Origin: Sacculina carcini
Lineage: Eukaryota; Arthropoda; Thecostraca; Sacculinidae
Direction of reading: 5' to 3'
DNA: 64,000 nt
Assembly (NCBI GenBank): GCA_916048095.2
Contig: OU696576.1
Coordinates: 8,856,488 to 8,920,487, forward strand
Below, piece after piece: positions 1 to 12,600 of the stretch. The notes under the pieces are model-generated. The model was not told where the DNA came from. It did not search any database and saw nothing but the letters and a program-made list of their open reading frames with translations. Within the stretch, counting starts at the first letter, position 1. Every line of letters starts with the position of its first letter. The translations under genes and the position numbers were made by a program.

Positions 1-610
1 AAGCTGACGAAGAGAACTTTTTAGCTCGTTTCATTACTATGGACGAAAGCTGGGTTGACCATTATCAACCGGAAAGAAAAAAACAATCAAAACAATGGAA
101 GCACACGTCATCTCCGACCCCCAAAAAAGCCAAGGTCATTCCTTCAGCCGGCAAGGTCATGGCCTCCGTTTTCTGAGGTTCGCAGGGAGTCATTCTTATC
201 GAATACCTTCAAAAGAGTCAAACAGTAACTAGACAGTATTATTATGGACAACTAAGGCGCTTACGGGAAGCAATCAAGGAAAAAAGGCCAGGAATGTTGA
301 CAAAAGGGGTTCTGTTCCACCAGGACAATGCTCCAGCCCACAACTCAGTGGTTGCCATGACAATAATTCATGACTGTGGATTCAATCTTTCCCTTATTTG
401 CCAGACCTGGCCCCCTCCGACTTCCACCTGTTCCCACAACTGAAAAAAGCCCTGGCTGGTCGCCATTTTCGCAGTGATGATGACGTCATAACTACAGTTG
501 AGTAGTTCCTGGGGTCCCAGATAAAATTGCTCATTTTCACTGGGATAAAAGCGCCGCTGTACCGCAGGAACAAGTGCTCAACCCTTGAGGGAGACTACGT
601 TGAAAAATAA
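1..610 (+). pseudogene. mariner-family transposase remnant (5' end off window)
   Basis: Reading from base 3 gives the C-terminal part of a mariner (Tc1/mariner, DDD type) DNA transposase. Visible landmarks are ITMDESWVDHY (first catalytic Asp), VLFHQDNAPAHNS (second Asp) and, in another frame, PDLAPSDFHLF (third Asp), ending in the family-typical GDYVEK before TAA at 608-610. The copy is dead: TGA at 174-176 replaces the Trp expected after VF, a frameshift occurs near 385-405, and TAG at 503-505 interrupts the tail. The enzyme normally cuts and pastes the element at TA sites. The inverted repeat downstream was not resolved. It sits upstream of the DNAJC14-like exons and may lie in an intron of that gene. 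Confidence 0.93.
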
Positions 611-750
611 ATCATCAAAAATCTCCAAGCCCTACTAGTTTTTATGATGCTTAAAACTTTTATTTGCTTAACTCGTATATTGTAGATCTGTGAAAATTCT
701 CGTTGAGGCTTTTCAGTGCAATAGACTCAAACACTCAAACATGCACTTGT

Positions 751-812
751 AAACACACACTCACACACACACACACACACACTCACACACACACACACAC
801 ACACACACACAA
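751..812. repeat. (AC)n microsatellite
   Basis: Almost pure AC dinucleotide tract with two TC interruptions, just upstream of the first recognisable DNAJC14-like exon. Confidence 0.97.
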
Positions 813-855
813 CTGAAGCACCTGATAGTACACACACTGATGTGTGTGTGTTCAG

Positions 856-1572
856 ACGCATCAGTTGTGCGTGTGTATTGTTGAGTGGACGTATTGTGCG
901 TGTGGCTGGCTGTACTCGCGGGTTTCTTCGTCGTCATCATCGCGTTCAACATCAAGTAGCAGCGGTGCCACTCATCTGGCGGCCAACATCAGTGTGCCTT
1001 CAACCGGCGAGGAGGCCATGAAGCGACTGCTGGCGTGTCGAGGTCATGACCCTTACAGGTCAGGCTGCTGCAGTTGACCTCAATTGACATTTGATTTTTA
1101 TTTGCCTCATTTTCATTTACTCCACTAATCTTTCTCTCTTTCTCTTTGTGTCAGTGCTATCTCTCGTTGACCTACCACCTCAACAATTCAAGGATTGATA
1201 ATTCCGCACACACACACACACAGATATACACACACATTCATATTTGAGACGTGTACATGGTCAATCATGTTCTATGTGACTTTTAATTTCTGTGATTTTG
1301 TGCAATTAACGCTGATTTTGTCACGGTTTATTCACCGTTCATTCTTGCTTAATTTTCACATCTTGTTGGCGTGGTTGGCGCTGGTGTGTGGCAGTGTGTT
1401 GGGTGTGACGAGCGACTGTTCCGACGCCGAGCTGCGGCGTTTGTATCGACGACAAGCACTGCTCGTTCATCCAGACAAGAGTCGCACGCCGGGCGCCGAG
1501 GAGGCGTTCAAAATTCTCCAGCGAGCGTTCGATATGGTTGGCGAGCCGGTGTGTTTGCGTTCCACTTTCATT

Positions 1573-1604
<32 letters not shown>

Positions 1605-3128
1605 TAGTTTATCTAGTTTATTAAAACGTTTATAATTCGCAGTTCACACATTAAAAGTGACGATTACACACGTTATTTTTTCTGTTTTTTTGCTTTCTCA
1701 TTCAACAGCCTTTCATAAAGAGAGGGCTGAGTTAATTTTGCGCGCACACTTGTCTACAGCCGACTGATTTTCCTGTTTCAATTTTAATTTCATTGGACAA
1801 ACACACACACACATGTTATTAGCCAGTTTCTTTTTCCGGTTGATATTTCATTTACACATTCTTATTTTGTGTGTGTGTGTGTGTGTGTGGGCGGCAATTA
1901 GGAGCGACGTGCGGCATTTGATGCGCAGCTGGCCAAGAACGAGGCGCACGCCGCCTACCGCCAGTACACCAGCGAAATGATGACGCGACTGCGCGAGAAA
2001 ATCGAGGAGTCGCAGAATACAATCAGGTTTGTGTGTGTATGTTAGAGGTTAAATGCCTAAGTGGCAGCTGCTACACGGGAAGAAGCCGAAGCTTATAACC
2101 ACACAGGCGTGCCCCGTGCAGCTCGCTGCCACCGCAGAACCGACCCTCTCCACGCTATGGCGCCACAAGGACGTAAGACGTATTAGAGAGGGCCACCTCC
2201 CCAGAATGCATGACACAACACATGACTGATATCTGGTACCATCATTTACTGCTGGGTGGACAGGGGCTGTGGGATTGTAGAATTCGCCCAATGAAATTCT
2301 GCTCCGCCGGGTTTGTGTGTGTGTGGTTTTGTATGTGTATGTGTGTGTGTGGCAAATTTCGGCTTAGATCAGGCAAATAGTTTGCGTTTCTGCATGTAAC
2401 CAGCTAAAAATTGTTGCCAGTTGGCTAGTTTTTGGCTGGTTGATTTGTGACACAGAACGAACGTCTCGAACGATATCCATCACCTAATATGCGCGTGATT
2501 TTGAAGTGTTTTCAGCAGCGGCGGTCATTGGCACTCACTCGCTCGCAGTATAAGATCTGGTGTGGTTTTATGCATACTGTAGAAGTAGAAGCCAATTTTA
2601 AGAAAACAAAACTATGTATTGAAAGACAGGCGCGCGTGGGACAGCGATGTCCCACGCGCGCCTACAAGACCACACCACTCAACGCCCACGCACACACACA
2701 TCCTCACATCTCACAACACGACACCCGATCACCGCCACATCACACCTTGTACGCTGCAAACGCTGCACTGTGCAAACACACACACTCGCACACAAACATA
2801 CGCAGAACACCAAGCCACCAAATTAAATACAAGCATAAGCCCACACACAGCGAAAACATCTAACTACACATATTCGGCTCTTTCTCAATGTGTGTGTGTG
2901 TGTGTGTGTGTGTGCAGATGCAACAATTGCAACGGGAGGCATCGGCGCTACAAGACCACACGTCCCTGCTACGCGGCCCGCTTGTGTAGCTCGTGTCGTA
3001 TTTGTCACGCCGCCAGGGAGGTGCGTCGGTGTTTGTCTCTTATTTCACGCTTGGCTCTTACTCAGTGCTTTGTGTGTTGTTGTTAGCTGTGTTCTCTGGG
3101 CTTGCCAAGACGGTGCTTTATATTTGTG

Positions 3129-3170
<42 letters not shown>

Positions 3171-4556
3171 TCATCTAGTTGCAAGGTTCACGAGATGAGG
3201 TGGTCTTCAATTGTCCCCTGTACAATTGAAAGTAGTCCCTTCTCTTCTCTCAGTTTCATCTCACGTTTTATCGTAAATTAATTATCCCATTCTTACTACA
3301 AACCACTCGATGTGTATGTGTGTTTGCGTGTGTGTGTGCGACCAGGGCGACATCTGGGCGGAGCGTGTGTGGTGGCGCTTGTGGTGGCGCTACTACGCCT
3401 GCATGGACGGCGCCGTGTACGATGTGAGCGCGTGGGCTCGCTGTCAATCGGCGCATTTGTATCAGCTACGCGCAAACAGTCACGCCGTGCAGTACCGCAT
3501 CGTGTCGGGCGTGAAGAACCATCATCACAATCATCATAATCATCGTAACAAAGAAACAGCCGCCGGCGCTGAAGAAGATGGGTGTGTTGTTTATTTTATT
3601 TATATAAACCACGTTTTTCCACATGCGGCGTGAAATGAAACGAATGCGGCATTTCATTAGCACTTTCATTAAGCATTCAACATTGGTACGCAAGACAAGA
3701 TAATCGTATTCGTGTTTCAGTTTGTCTCTCCTTGAATGGCTTCATTTATTTCATTCACGCGCTCCGGAAGACCATTGTGAACCATGCGGATAACAGGAGA
3801 CAAGATCGGACATCTACGCATCTCTCGTCTGATATCTTTCACCATCACCGAATACAATGAAGCCAATTGTCCTAGAAGATTAGCGCAAGCTTATTCCACT
3901 GCTGATGCCTTTTGAATTGCGCCCTGGAAAACGCGACAACCAATCCGCCACTGACACTTTTGTTCTGATCTTATTCGTATGTTTCTATGTGTGTGTGTGT
4001 GTAAAAATAGGGCTAAAAAGCATTACCAGTGCATATGTTATGACACGTCACTGCTCGCCATTAAACTCCCATATGCGCTATGATGTGTTTTATTCTAATG
4101 TTATTGTATTATTCATGTTATTAGATTTGCTTGTTTTCATTGTGCATGCACTAATGTTTCATTCATTGAGAGTGTGATTGAGGTGCGTTTTGTCCTGTAT
4201 TGAGCTTCATATGTATATGATTGTATGTGGGTGTGCACTTGTATGTATGTGTGCATATGTACATGCATACATGAGTATGTTCATGTAGGCATATAAATGT
4301 GTGTGTGTGGGTGTGTGTTGCGCTTTTGAGAATATGTGAAAGTATTGTAAAGGCGCATTATAAATGTTCAATAAATGAAAAAATGTGTGTGTGTGTGTGT
4401 GTGTGTAGATTGACGGCCGATCTGGACGACTTGATGGACAGTTTCGGCAGCGGCGGTGGTGGCGGTGCATCACGCCATTCTGCACGAGCGAGTCACTCAC
4501 ACGCGGCGGGCGGACGCAGACACAAAACCAGTCGCCGTCATCACCGACCTCACTAA
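856..4556 (+). CDS. DNAJC14: DNAJC14-like J-domain co-chaperone (5' partial)
   Basis: Exons: about 856-1058, 1395-1548, 1902-2026, 2918-3020, 3346-3581, 4409-4556. Donor and acceptor phases agree at every junction. Exons 1-2 encode a J domain starting DPYSVLGVTSDCSDAELRR with the Hsp70-stimulating HPD motif in LLVHPDKSR. Exons 3-5 encode the Jiv90-type region: paired Cys motifs CNNC and CSSC, then GDIWAERVWW and MDGAVYDVSAWA. This is the arrangement of vertebrate DNAJC14, an ER-associated Hsp70 partner. Exon 5 ends in a His/Asn run; the C-terminus is Gly-rich then basic, stop at 4554-4556. The transmembrane part of DNAJC14 is not visible, so upstream exons probably lie left of the window. The exact start of the first exon (acceptor ending at 855) is the weakest call. 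Introns are short and TG-rich. Confidence 0.92.
2046..2311 (-). mobile_element. tRNA-derived SINE, copy 1 (head truncated)
   Basis: Matches the body of the full SINE copies at 14049-14378 (same orientation) and 56398-56731 (opposite) over about 260 bp, including the shared segments around ACACGGGAAGAAG, CCCTCTCCACGCTATGGCG and CATGACTGATATCTGGTACC. It stops at the CTCCGCCGGG block, so the tRNA-like promoter region is missing. It lies in intron 3 of the DNAJC14-like gene. Confidence 0.88.
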
Positions 4557-6975
4557 CCAACTCCATCCCTCTTTCCCCGGCATGCCACTCTTCCTCACAC
4601 CCACTGTCCTCAGTTTTACCCATTCGCTTTTCACTTTGTCTTCGATTTTGCTCTTCTCTTCCCGGGCGCTGCACTACGCCTTCGGGCCGATTCTGTTAAG
4701 TTGTGTTGTGCATCTAGCCGTCGTATGAGCGTGTGTGTGTGTGTCTTATGACATCTCAGGTTAAGCCATTGTTCGTGGTCTGTCAATGATTCAGGCCCAG
4801 TCCCTCTCTTTTGTCTGATTCGTTCAGTTTCCGATATTATGCGACATCACGTATTCTCGATGGCCGTCAAAATGGAAGATAATCAATTTGTGAACGTTAT
4901 GGGAGTGTGACAGAAATGGTATTCTCGTGGTATTATGCCCTGCTTCTTATATTTGATTTATTTCAGCCCGGTTTTTGGCTGTAGTATTTTCCCTATGTGC
5001 GATAAGATATTTGTTTTTTGTTTTTTTATTGTTAGTTTTACACCACGCATTGTTGATTTTTGGTAGTTTGTTGATTTTGTCTCAAACACTCTTCCTGTTG
5101 TGTCTGGTTTGAATTGGCGTGGTGTGGTTTGTTTTAGATTGTGTTTCTAGTATGACAGTGTGAGCGGCGTCGCTTTTTATCTCCATGACTTTGTATTTCC
5201 TGACTGACGTTTTAACTTGATTGGCTGTTGGCATCATGACGTCATGAGATGGCCCCGCCCTAGCACACAATGTCGTCGTCTGATTGGTTAAAATATGTGA
5301 CGTCACACGGCAATTTCGCTCGATGTTTTCGTTGGTTTTCACTAGCTGTGTCTCTTGTCTGTCTTCACAAACTCACTCAGGCCAAACGTATTGCCAACGC
5401 TGTAGCGTATTAAATGCGAGTGTATTAATTCGTTTAGCACGTTCAGACGGAGGACCAGCGAATCTTGCAATTTGAGCTCACGTGACGTGTGTGGTGTGGC
5501 TCTTCTCTGATTTCCGAGGTCATCTGTTAATATGGCACCTGTTGAATGCTTGCGGACGTGTATTTTTCTATTGACCACAGATGTCAGTGTGTCAGTTTCG
5601 ACTTTTAACCTATTGTAATGTGAGCTAAAATCTACAACACTGGTTACCTATGGATTCAAATCTCTGCGGATACAAATAAATGAATCGTACGCTGTGTTAT
5701 TTCGTTGCTTAGCAACCGAGCACTGAAATAAACCATAGCCAAGGAGCAGTGGCGGCGCTAGAATTTTTACGGTGGGGCTAAGAAAAACGTGGGCTGGGGG
5801 CACATTTTTGTGAAGCTTCAGCCCTCCAAGCCCGGGAAATAATTCAGAACACACGACAAACATACACACATTCAAAAGAGACAAAAGCAAGGGTTCGGTA
5901 AAATATATTTAGCCCGGGTAACTCCGGTGAATAATGCACAAAACCTTGATATATTATTGAAGTATTTGATGAAGCGTTTGCACGTGTAGACATTGCATCA
6001 AATTAGCCTCGCCAATTTCAATACAGCGAAAAATAATCTCTCACACACACACGCATACAAACACGCGGGTGCTGTCTACACACAGCACAGAAACAGAAGA
6101 ATTCGTTGTTGTTGAGTGCACAGTGAAAGCAGCTCAAATAACGCATTACTAGCCACATATTGGCGGACAAACATAAGTAACACACACACACACACACACA
6201 TTGCAGACAATTGCAATCGATAAAAACCCAATGCATTGATCATCACAAGCGCTCAATAAAAATGGGTAGTGTGTGTGTGTGTGTGTATGTGTGTGTCTGT
6301 GTGTGTGGAGGGGGTGAAAATACTGCTGAACTCACATAAGTGTAAAAGCAAACGTCAATTAATAATCTACAAAAAATACTGTACACACACACATGCACAC
6401 GCTTGTGCAGGATAAAACGGTCAATATCTACAGAAAGCGTAAAATATCGCACACAGAAAAGCAATGACTTTATGAAGTAAGTATTAATCGAATGTCGTAC
6501 ATCAACAATCACAATCCAATCTCGCTCATCAACATACATACATACACACGCGAAATCTAGCAAGACAGTCGAGTATTATGCAAACCCATTCGTTGTAAGA
6601 ACTTCCATGAAGAAGAATACTTGGCAAAACAGTTCAAATATCAATAAAACGCACGTTTTTCCCAACAATAAAAACCGATTGCGAAATTATTATCGATAAA
6701 TCACGCGCAATAACTCTCAGACGTCTTCGTGCGGACAAAATAAAATTAGAACTGCAAATGCAACTTGACATGCATTAATCAAGACAAAATATATATCCAT
6801 ACACATATTATTCAACATGCATGCGAAAGTGTATAATATGCGCATGTTATGATTAATCCACACAATCCTCTTGATATATTCCCATAGAAATAGAAAAAGC
6901 AATGAAACCTATAGTGAACTAAAGTACATAGAGGACCACAAAATAATATCGACATTTTGCGCGTGTGTGGCAAGC

Positions 6976-7060
<85 letters not shown>

Positions 7061-7205
7061 TGGTCTGTTCACACAACAGATTCAGTTTCGTTGTTGTTGT
7101 TGTTGAGGTTTGTTGTTTGTGATGCAGATGATGACGTCATACATGTGGACTGTGACGTCATCGCACGATTGTCGTTCAACTCAGGCACGCCATCCACAAG
7201 CATTC

Positions 7206-7281
<76 letters not shown>

Positions 7282-7629
7282 AGCATTGATATCTGAGAGC
7301 TTCAAGTTACTTGATAGTAATTTTGTATGCACGTGGTTGCGTATCTGTCTGCACCTCCACAAAACACAGACAGACACACACACACATTACATTACATTAA
7401 GACATTTATACACACGCACACACACACACATACATATTGAATTAGATAGCAAAGCCGACATACAGCACAGAAGACAACACAGCAGACAACACATTAGGAC
7501 AACACAGCAGGCATACAACGACATACACTCAGATTGACAAATCACAACACAATCACGACACACAAATACAAACCAGAAAACACAACATATCAGACACACA
7601 CACACACACAGACAGACAGACAGACAGAC
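4557..7629. other. intergenic region between convergent genes
   Basis: No exon-like open frame is seen between the DNAJC14-like stop and the MICAL stop. It holds the 3' flanks of both convergent genes, scattered TG/AC repeats, candidate AATAAA signals near 5673 and 5725 on the + strand (unproven), and a hAT-end-like motif CAGTGGCGGCGCTAG near 5749 without a convincing partner. 5000-6700 is otherwise featureless AT-rich sequence. Confidence 0.6.
6979..7276. repeat. (TG)n ... (AC)n inverted dinucleotide pair
   Basis: A (GT)n run of about 80 bp (6979-7058) is followed 150 bp later by an (AC)n run of about 69 bp (7208-7276). The two are complementary, so either strand could fold into a long hairpin. 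The spacer holds TGACGTCA-like palindromes near 7134 and 7154. Confidence 0.95.
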
Positions 7630-8587
7630 CTACCGTTGTTTGTGCTGGTTGATGGAGCGACGCAGATGAGACACTTGTTGCGCTACGGATGCCAGTCTTG
7701 CGTCATCAACGTCGTCGACATCGGCCGTATTAACACCACGACCACAGTCAGCTGTTTATTGTGTACAAACACAAATACACACACACACACACACACACAC
7801 AAATGAGCACACAAATGAGCACACATACACACACACATAGATGAGCACACACACACACACATACACACACACATAGATGAGCACACACACACACACATAC
7901 ATGATCACATATACATACATGAGCACAAATACACATACATGAGCACACACACACACACATACATGAGCACACACATATATACATGAGCACACACACATAT
8001 ACATGAGCACACATACACATACATGAGCACACACACACACATACATGAGCACACACATATATACATGAGCACAAATACACATACATGAGCACAAACACAC
8101 ACACACACACATACGTGAGCACACACACATACATAAATACACACACGCTATCAATACCAATAACAATGTTTTCATTGTGAAATGTTTATTATTATTATTA
8201 TTATTATTATTGTACAGTTGAGGTTGTTTGACATAAAAGTGAGAATACAAGACAGCAACACGTAGACACACACAATATCAATGTGTCACTCACGTCGTGT
8301 GACAGGGACGGCTGATGAAACTGCCGTCGCCGTTGGCTGACAGCTGAGTCTAGCGTGCAGCTGTTCCGTGTTGAGCAGCTGCAGCTGAAGTTCGACCAGC
8401 TGCAGCTGTTGAGTCAGCTGGCTGGCGTGGCGGGATAGCTGGAACCAGCGACACATCAGCGCCGGCTCGTCCTCCTCCTGCTGGCTGCTTTTGATGTTCT
8501 TGTTGTTTTTGTTGTTGTTGTGTAGTGTGGGAGTGTTGCTGCCGCCGCCGGCCACCGCAGTATGGACACCAGGCGTGTCTTGTTATA

Positions 8588-8654
<67 letters not shown>

Positions 8655-9046
8655 GGATTTGATAGGAAAGATTAGCCCAGGAGATATCGGTTTAGTAAGC
8701 AAGAAGGGAAGTAGAAGGGGTCATGAACAACGATTTTAAGGGAACCACGCTGTTTAAAAGACACATCTTCAGTGTTGGATGTGTAGATCATTGGAATAAT
8801 CTACCTGAGGAAATTGTGATATCATACAACATAACGATATTGAAAAATAGACTGGACAAGAGATGAGAATACGAAGCAGCACAGTCTGAACTCAGCTCAT
8901 TGTCTGCAAGAATACAACTAACTGAATACAACAAGGTGAATACACATGTACAAACACACATACACACACAGGTATTTATAAACAGAATACACATACCTAC
9001 ACACACGCTAGCAGGAATGCAAGCGACACACACACACACATACACT

Positions 9047-9108
<62 letters not shown>

Positions 9109-9603
9109 CCAAAAACGATAAACGTCACCTACTACAGAAACAAAAAAAGCATTGGCATAACACCCAGACAGAAACAAGAAACACCCACACAGAAACAAGA
9201 AACTCTGGTATATAAACACGCAAAACCAAAAACATTGAGACAAGAGACACCTCCACAGAAACCAAAAACACTAAGACAAGGAACACCTCCACAGAAACCA
9301 GAAACACTGGCATACAAACACACACTAGAAACACTAGAAACCAGAAACACACTGGCATATAAACACACACTAGAAACACTAGAAACACCAGAAACACACT
9401 GGCACGAGACGTCTCACCGTCGCCTCTGAGACTGCGTTCGACAGCTGCAGATCGCTCGTTAAGCTGTTGGCGCTGAACATTGAGTGCAACCAGCTGCTGT
9501 TGAAGCTGCTGGCGTCGCTGTTGATAGCTGTGCTCGCTGGCCATCAGCAGCTGTTGGTGATGATGTTGTTCCTCAGACTGTCTGGCCGAACAACCCCGAC
9601 CGC
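7630..9603 (-). CDS. MICAL: MICAL exons 21-23: bMERB Rab-binding domain and C-terminus
   Basis: Exon 21 (9603-9418) encodes the first helix ([34 protein letters not shown]). Exon 22 (8578-8294) encodes [20 protein letters not shown] and the second helix. Exon 23 (7751-7630) encodes [18 protein letters not shown] and ends INQHKQR, stop at 7632-7630. The helix order and the charged break [10 protein letters not shown] match bMERB domains, which bind Rab8/Rab10-type GTPases. Using donor GTGAGT at 8293-8288 keeps frame into exon 23; reading through instead would stop at 8286 and lose the third helix. The exon 22 acceptor (after 8579) was chosen by phase and is the least certain; it adds a Gly/Asn-rich loop. 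Confidence 0.88.
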
Positions 9604-12600
9604 CTGAGGAAAGACACGGCACCGACCGGGTTATTTCACAGGTCTGTGGTGGATTTGATGTTGTGTTGGTGTCTGAGTTGTGTGTGTGATGTGTGTGATG
9701 TTGTGTGGTGCTGAATTGCAATCTGGACATAGGTGTCATCGATTGAGTCATCCAACCATTTCTGATATGACAGAAGGTTAGAATGATGACCGCATCTCAA
9801 CCTGGCCAGATGCACCTTGTTTTCACCTTGTTGTTGATGTTGAACAACACAGGTATTCGGCGAGATCTTAGTGTGGACGTTTTTGCCGTTCAGTGAGGAT
9901 ACGGCCGATGTTTGTGCCTCATGCGTGACTTGATGTGGAGGCGGAGGTGGTGGCGGTGGAGGAGAGAGCAGAGGAGCAAGACGCGAGGCAGAGCGGCGTC
10001 GCGGATGCTGGTGAGAGCGCGTCACACGACTCAGCACAAGATCGCGCACCAGACATCCCTGCTGCTGGGAGGGGCTGCGTGTCATAGAGCAGGACTGAGG
10101 CGAGGTGGCGGCCGGGAATGTGGCGGCTAGATCTGTGCGGCATCGGCGCAGAGGAAGCAACAATACGCCGCTGCCGGGACCACCGTTGGCAGCCGGCCGA
10201 ACATTGGCAGTAGAAGTGACCGGCGTTTGGCTGGTGTTGTTGGTGCGAGCGGCTTCCGACGAGTTTGAGAGTACGGCCACGTTTGAGAGTCGATTGGTGC
10301 GACGATCGGGCGCCGAAATCGGCCGAATTAGCTCGTGAGTGGCGCCCGACGACGGAGTTCTCGACGAGGGCGATGAAGGAGACGATGAGGAGCATGGAGA
10401 CACGGGCACCGATGTCGCAGGGGATGGCGCGAGACGACCGGCATGCCGGGCCTGACTGATCCCACTCATAAGCTGCGCAATGGCGGCGTTGGTGCGGTGC
10501 AAATCCGACGACGTGCCGCTGCAGGCCAGGTGCGAGGTGGACGCTCGCCGGGCGCTGGGTGTCGCCGCAGAAGCTGCCTTGTTGGCAGACCGAGGAGACC
10601 AGTGGTGCGGCGGCTGTTGTTGCAGTGATGTAGTCACATCAACACACCGTAGCTGCCCGAGCATTTTACTGACATCAGCGGAGTCTGACAGCCGCGAGAC
10701 ATCGGGACAGCTCTTGCGCAGAGTATTGGCGTGTGGATGATTGGAGCTACGATTCTTCTGCGATGCCTTTTTGGGTCCGTTCGATGACTCTTCGGTCGCT
10801 AACTGACATCGGTGAAGAGATGGCGAGCTGTCGGTCTTAACAGAAGTAAGATCGGGCTCGGTGGAAATGACGGCTTCGGAACCCGAGAACTGGTTCTCTG
10901 GATGAGAACCCGAGGCTTGTGGAGGTTTGCTGGATATATTTTGATCAGTGGCCTGATCGCCTCCTGCCCGGATGCCGGTGGAAGTATTTTGAGTGTCTTC
11001 CATCATACTAGCAGAAGTGTGAGTGGCATGCCGGTGACTGTCTGAAACCTGTTGTTCAGCAACACTGCTGGATTTCGATGCCGGATCAGTCTGATCAGTC
11101 AACGGTGGCGAATCAATTTGGAGTTGGCGTTGTCGAATCTGAGACAGCAGAAGTTTGTTTTCGTCGATCAATCGCTGTACGGCAGGAACTTCGTCGTCAA
11201 AGAGACAACGCTCAACATCAGCACTAACAACAACAGGCGACGGTTGAGGCATCTTATCAACACCAGCAGAGCCTTGTCCACTGTCATCCTCGCTTCTCAA
11301 AGTTCCTCCTCGTTTCTCAGAGTGTTGTGCCAGTGACTGAGACGCCTCGTCCGTTAATTGTTGAGCTCCTTCAGCGTTCTGTGGCTTGTCGGCACTTGAT
11401 ACTTCTGTCTTCGAGTCACGTTTAGTGTTTGTTTCAAACACCGCCTTGTCTTCAGTAGAAGCCTGCGAGCATGATTTCTCCGCCTGAGCTAGTTCGCTTT
11501 TAACACAATTGTCCACATTAACACTGCTGCTAGCATCTTCGGCGTGCTGTCTGCTAGATGTATGAGGCGCACAATCAGCGCCTATATCGCCCGACGCCTG
11601 CAAAATACTGTTGAAACGACCGTCCGATTTGCTGACATCAAGTCCACTCAGTAATCGATCAAATCCGACCAGCGTGTTGTCGGAGGATGCACAAGTCTCG
11701 CCAGTTGAACCACTCGGCTTGTCACGGCCGTTTTGAGCACAGAGCTCACGCTCAACCGCCGCATGTGTTCCGTCATTAGCCGACGCTTCACTAGCCCCAG
11801 CAGCATCCCCGTTGGTTGACTTCGACGTGGCTTCCTCTGAAATCGGCGACGATTTCTTGCCGACAGCCGCTTTCTTTGAGACCACATCTCGTCGGGATCC
11901 AGCCTTGACCGATGAACAGAATGCCTTGCGCAGCGGCAGAGCGATATCAGTGGCAGAGCGCGTGATGGGCGTGACAACAGCGTTAGAACGAGCTGCAGAG
12001 GAGCCATTGGCTTTCACCGCACACGAAGTCGTCGCAGACTCGGGCAATAGGACAGTCTGCGCTGTGGCCGACGACGGGTAGAGAGGCGGCACCGATAAAG
12101 CGCCCAGAAACGGCCGACCGCTCGACAAAGAACGCACAAGAGCCGGTGGCGCAGTCGCCCCCGGTCGCAGCGACGAGCTGTACGGCGCCCGCGATGAAAA
12201 CGTCGACGTACGCGACAATAGCGACGGAGCGGTGGCGTTGAGCGACGCACCACCACCAATGGCACTGGCACCGCCCAGCATCTTCTGTGTCTGCGAGATG
12301 CGGTCCATGAAGGCGGTGACTCGCGAGTCAAGATCAGGAGTGGGGGCTGCCTGTGTCCGCTGGCCGCTGGGCGACTGCTCGGTGAGGTAGCGTCGCTTCA
12401 GCTCCATGGAGCTCCTCCAAGCCAGCCCCTCGCTGCCAGGTCGACTGGCCCGTTGCTGCTGTTGTTGTTGTTGTTGTTGCTGACTGCTGCCTGCCCGCGC
12501 CAAGCCGGCCGGCCGCTGATCAAAAGTGGCCGCCTTCTCCAGCCGACCTCGACGAGCGTGTACAGTGCGCGTGTCAGGCGTCACAGAAGCTCCGCGACCG

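Noticed and set aside
5749-5830. hAT-type terminus CAGTGGCGGCGCTAG
   Set aside because: No matching inverted terminus or 8-bp duplication found downstream, so an element cannot be delimited.
6812-8271. Many overlapping frames made of Cys-Val, Thr-His or Met-Cys repeats
   Set aside because: They are translations of (TG)n/(AC)n microsatellites; the same artefact recurs throughout the window (22837-23400, 25142-25769, 27190-28010, 32839-33108, 54011-54621, 57079-58307).
8286-8293. MICAL stop codon at 8286-8288 (read-through of exon 22)
   Set aside because: A consensus GTGAGT donor overlaps it, and splicing to 7751 adds the third bMERB helix in the correct phase.
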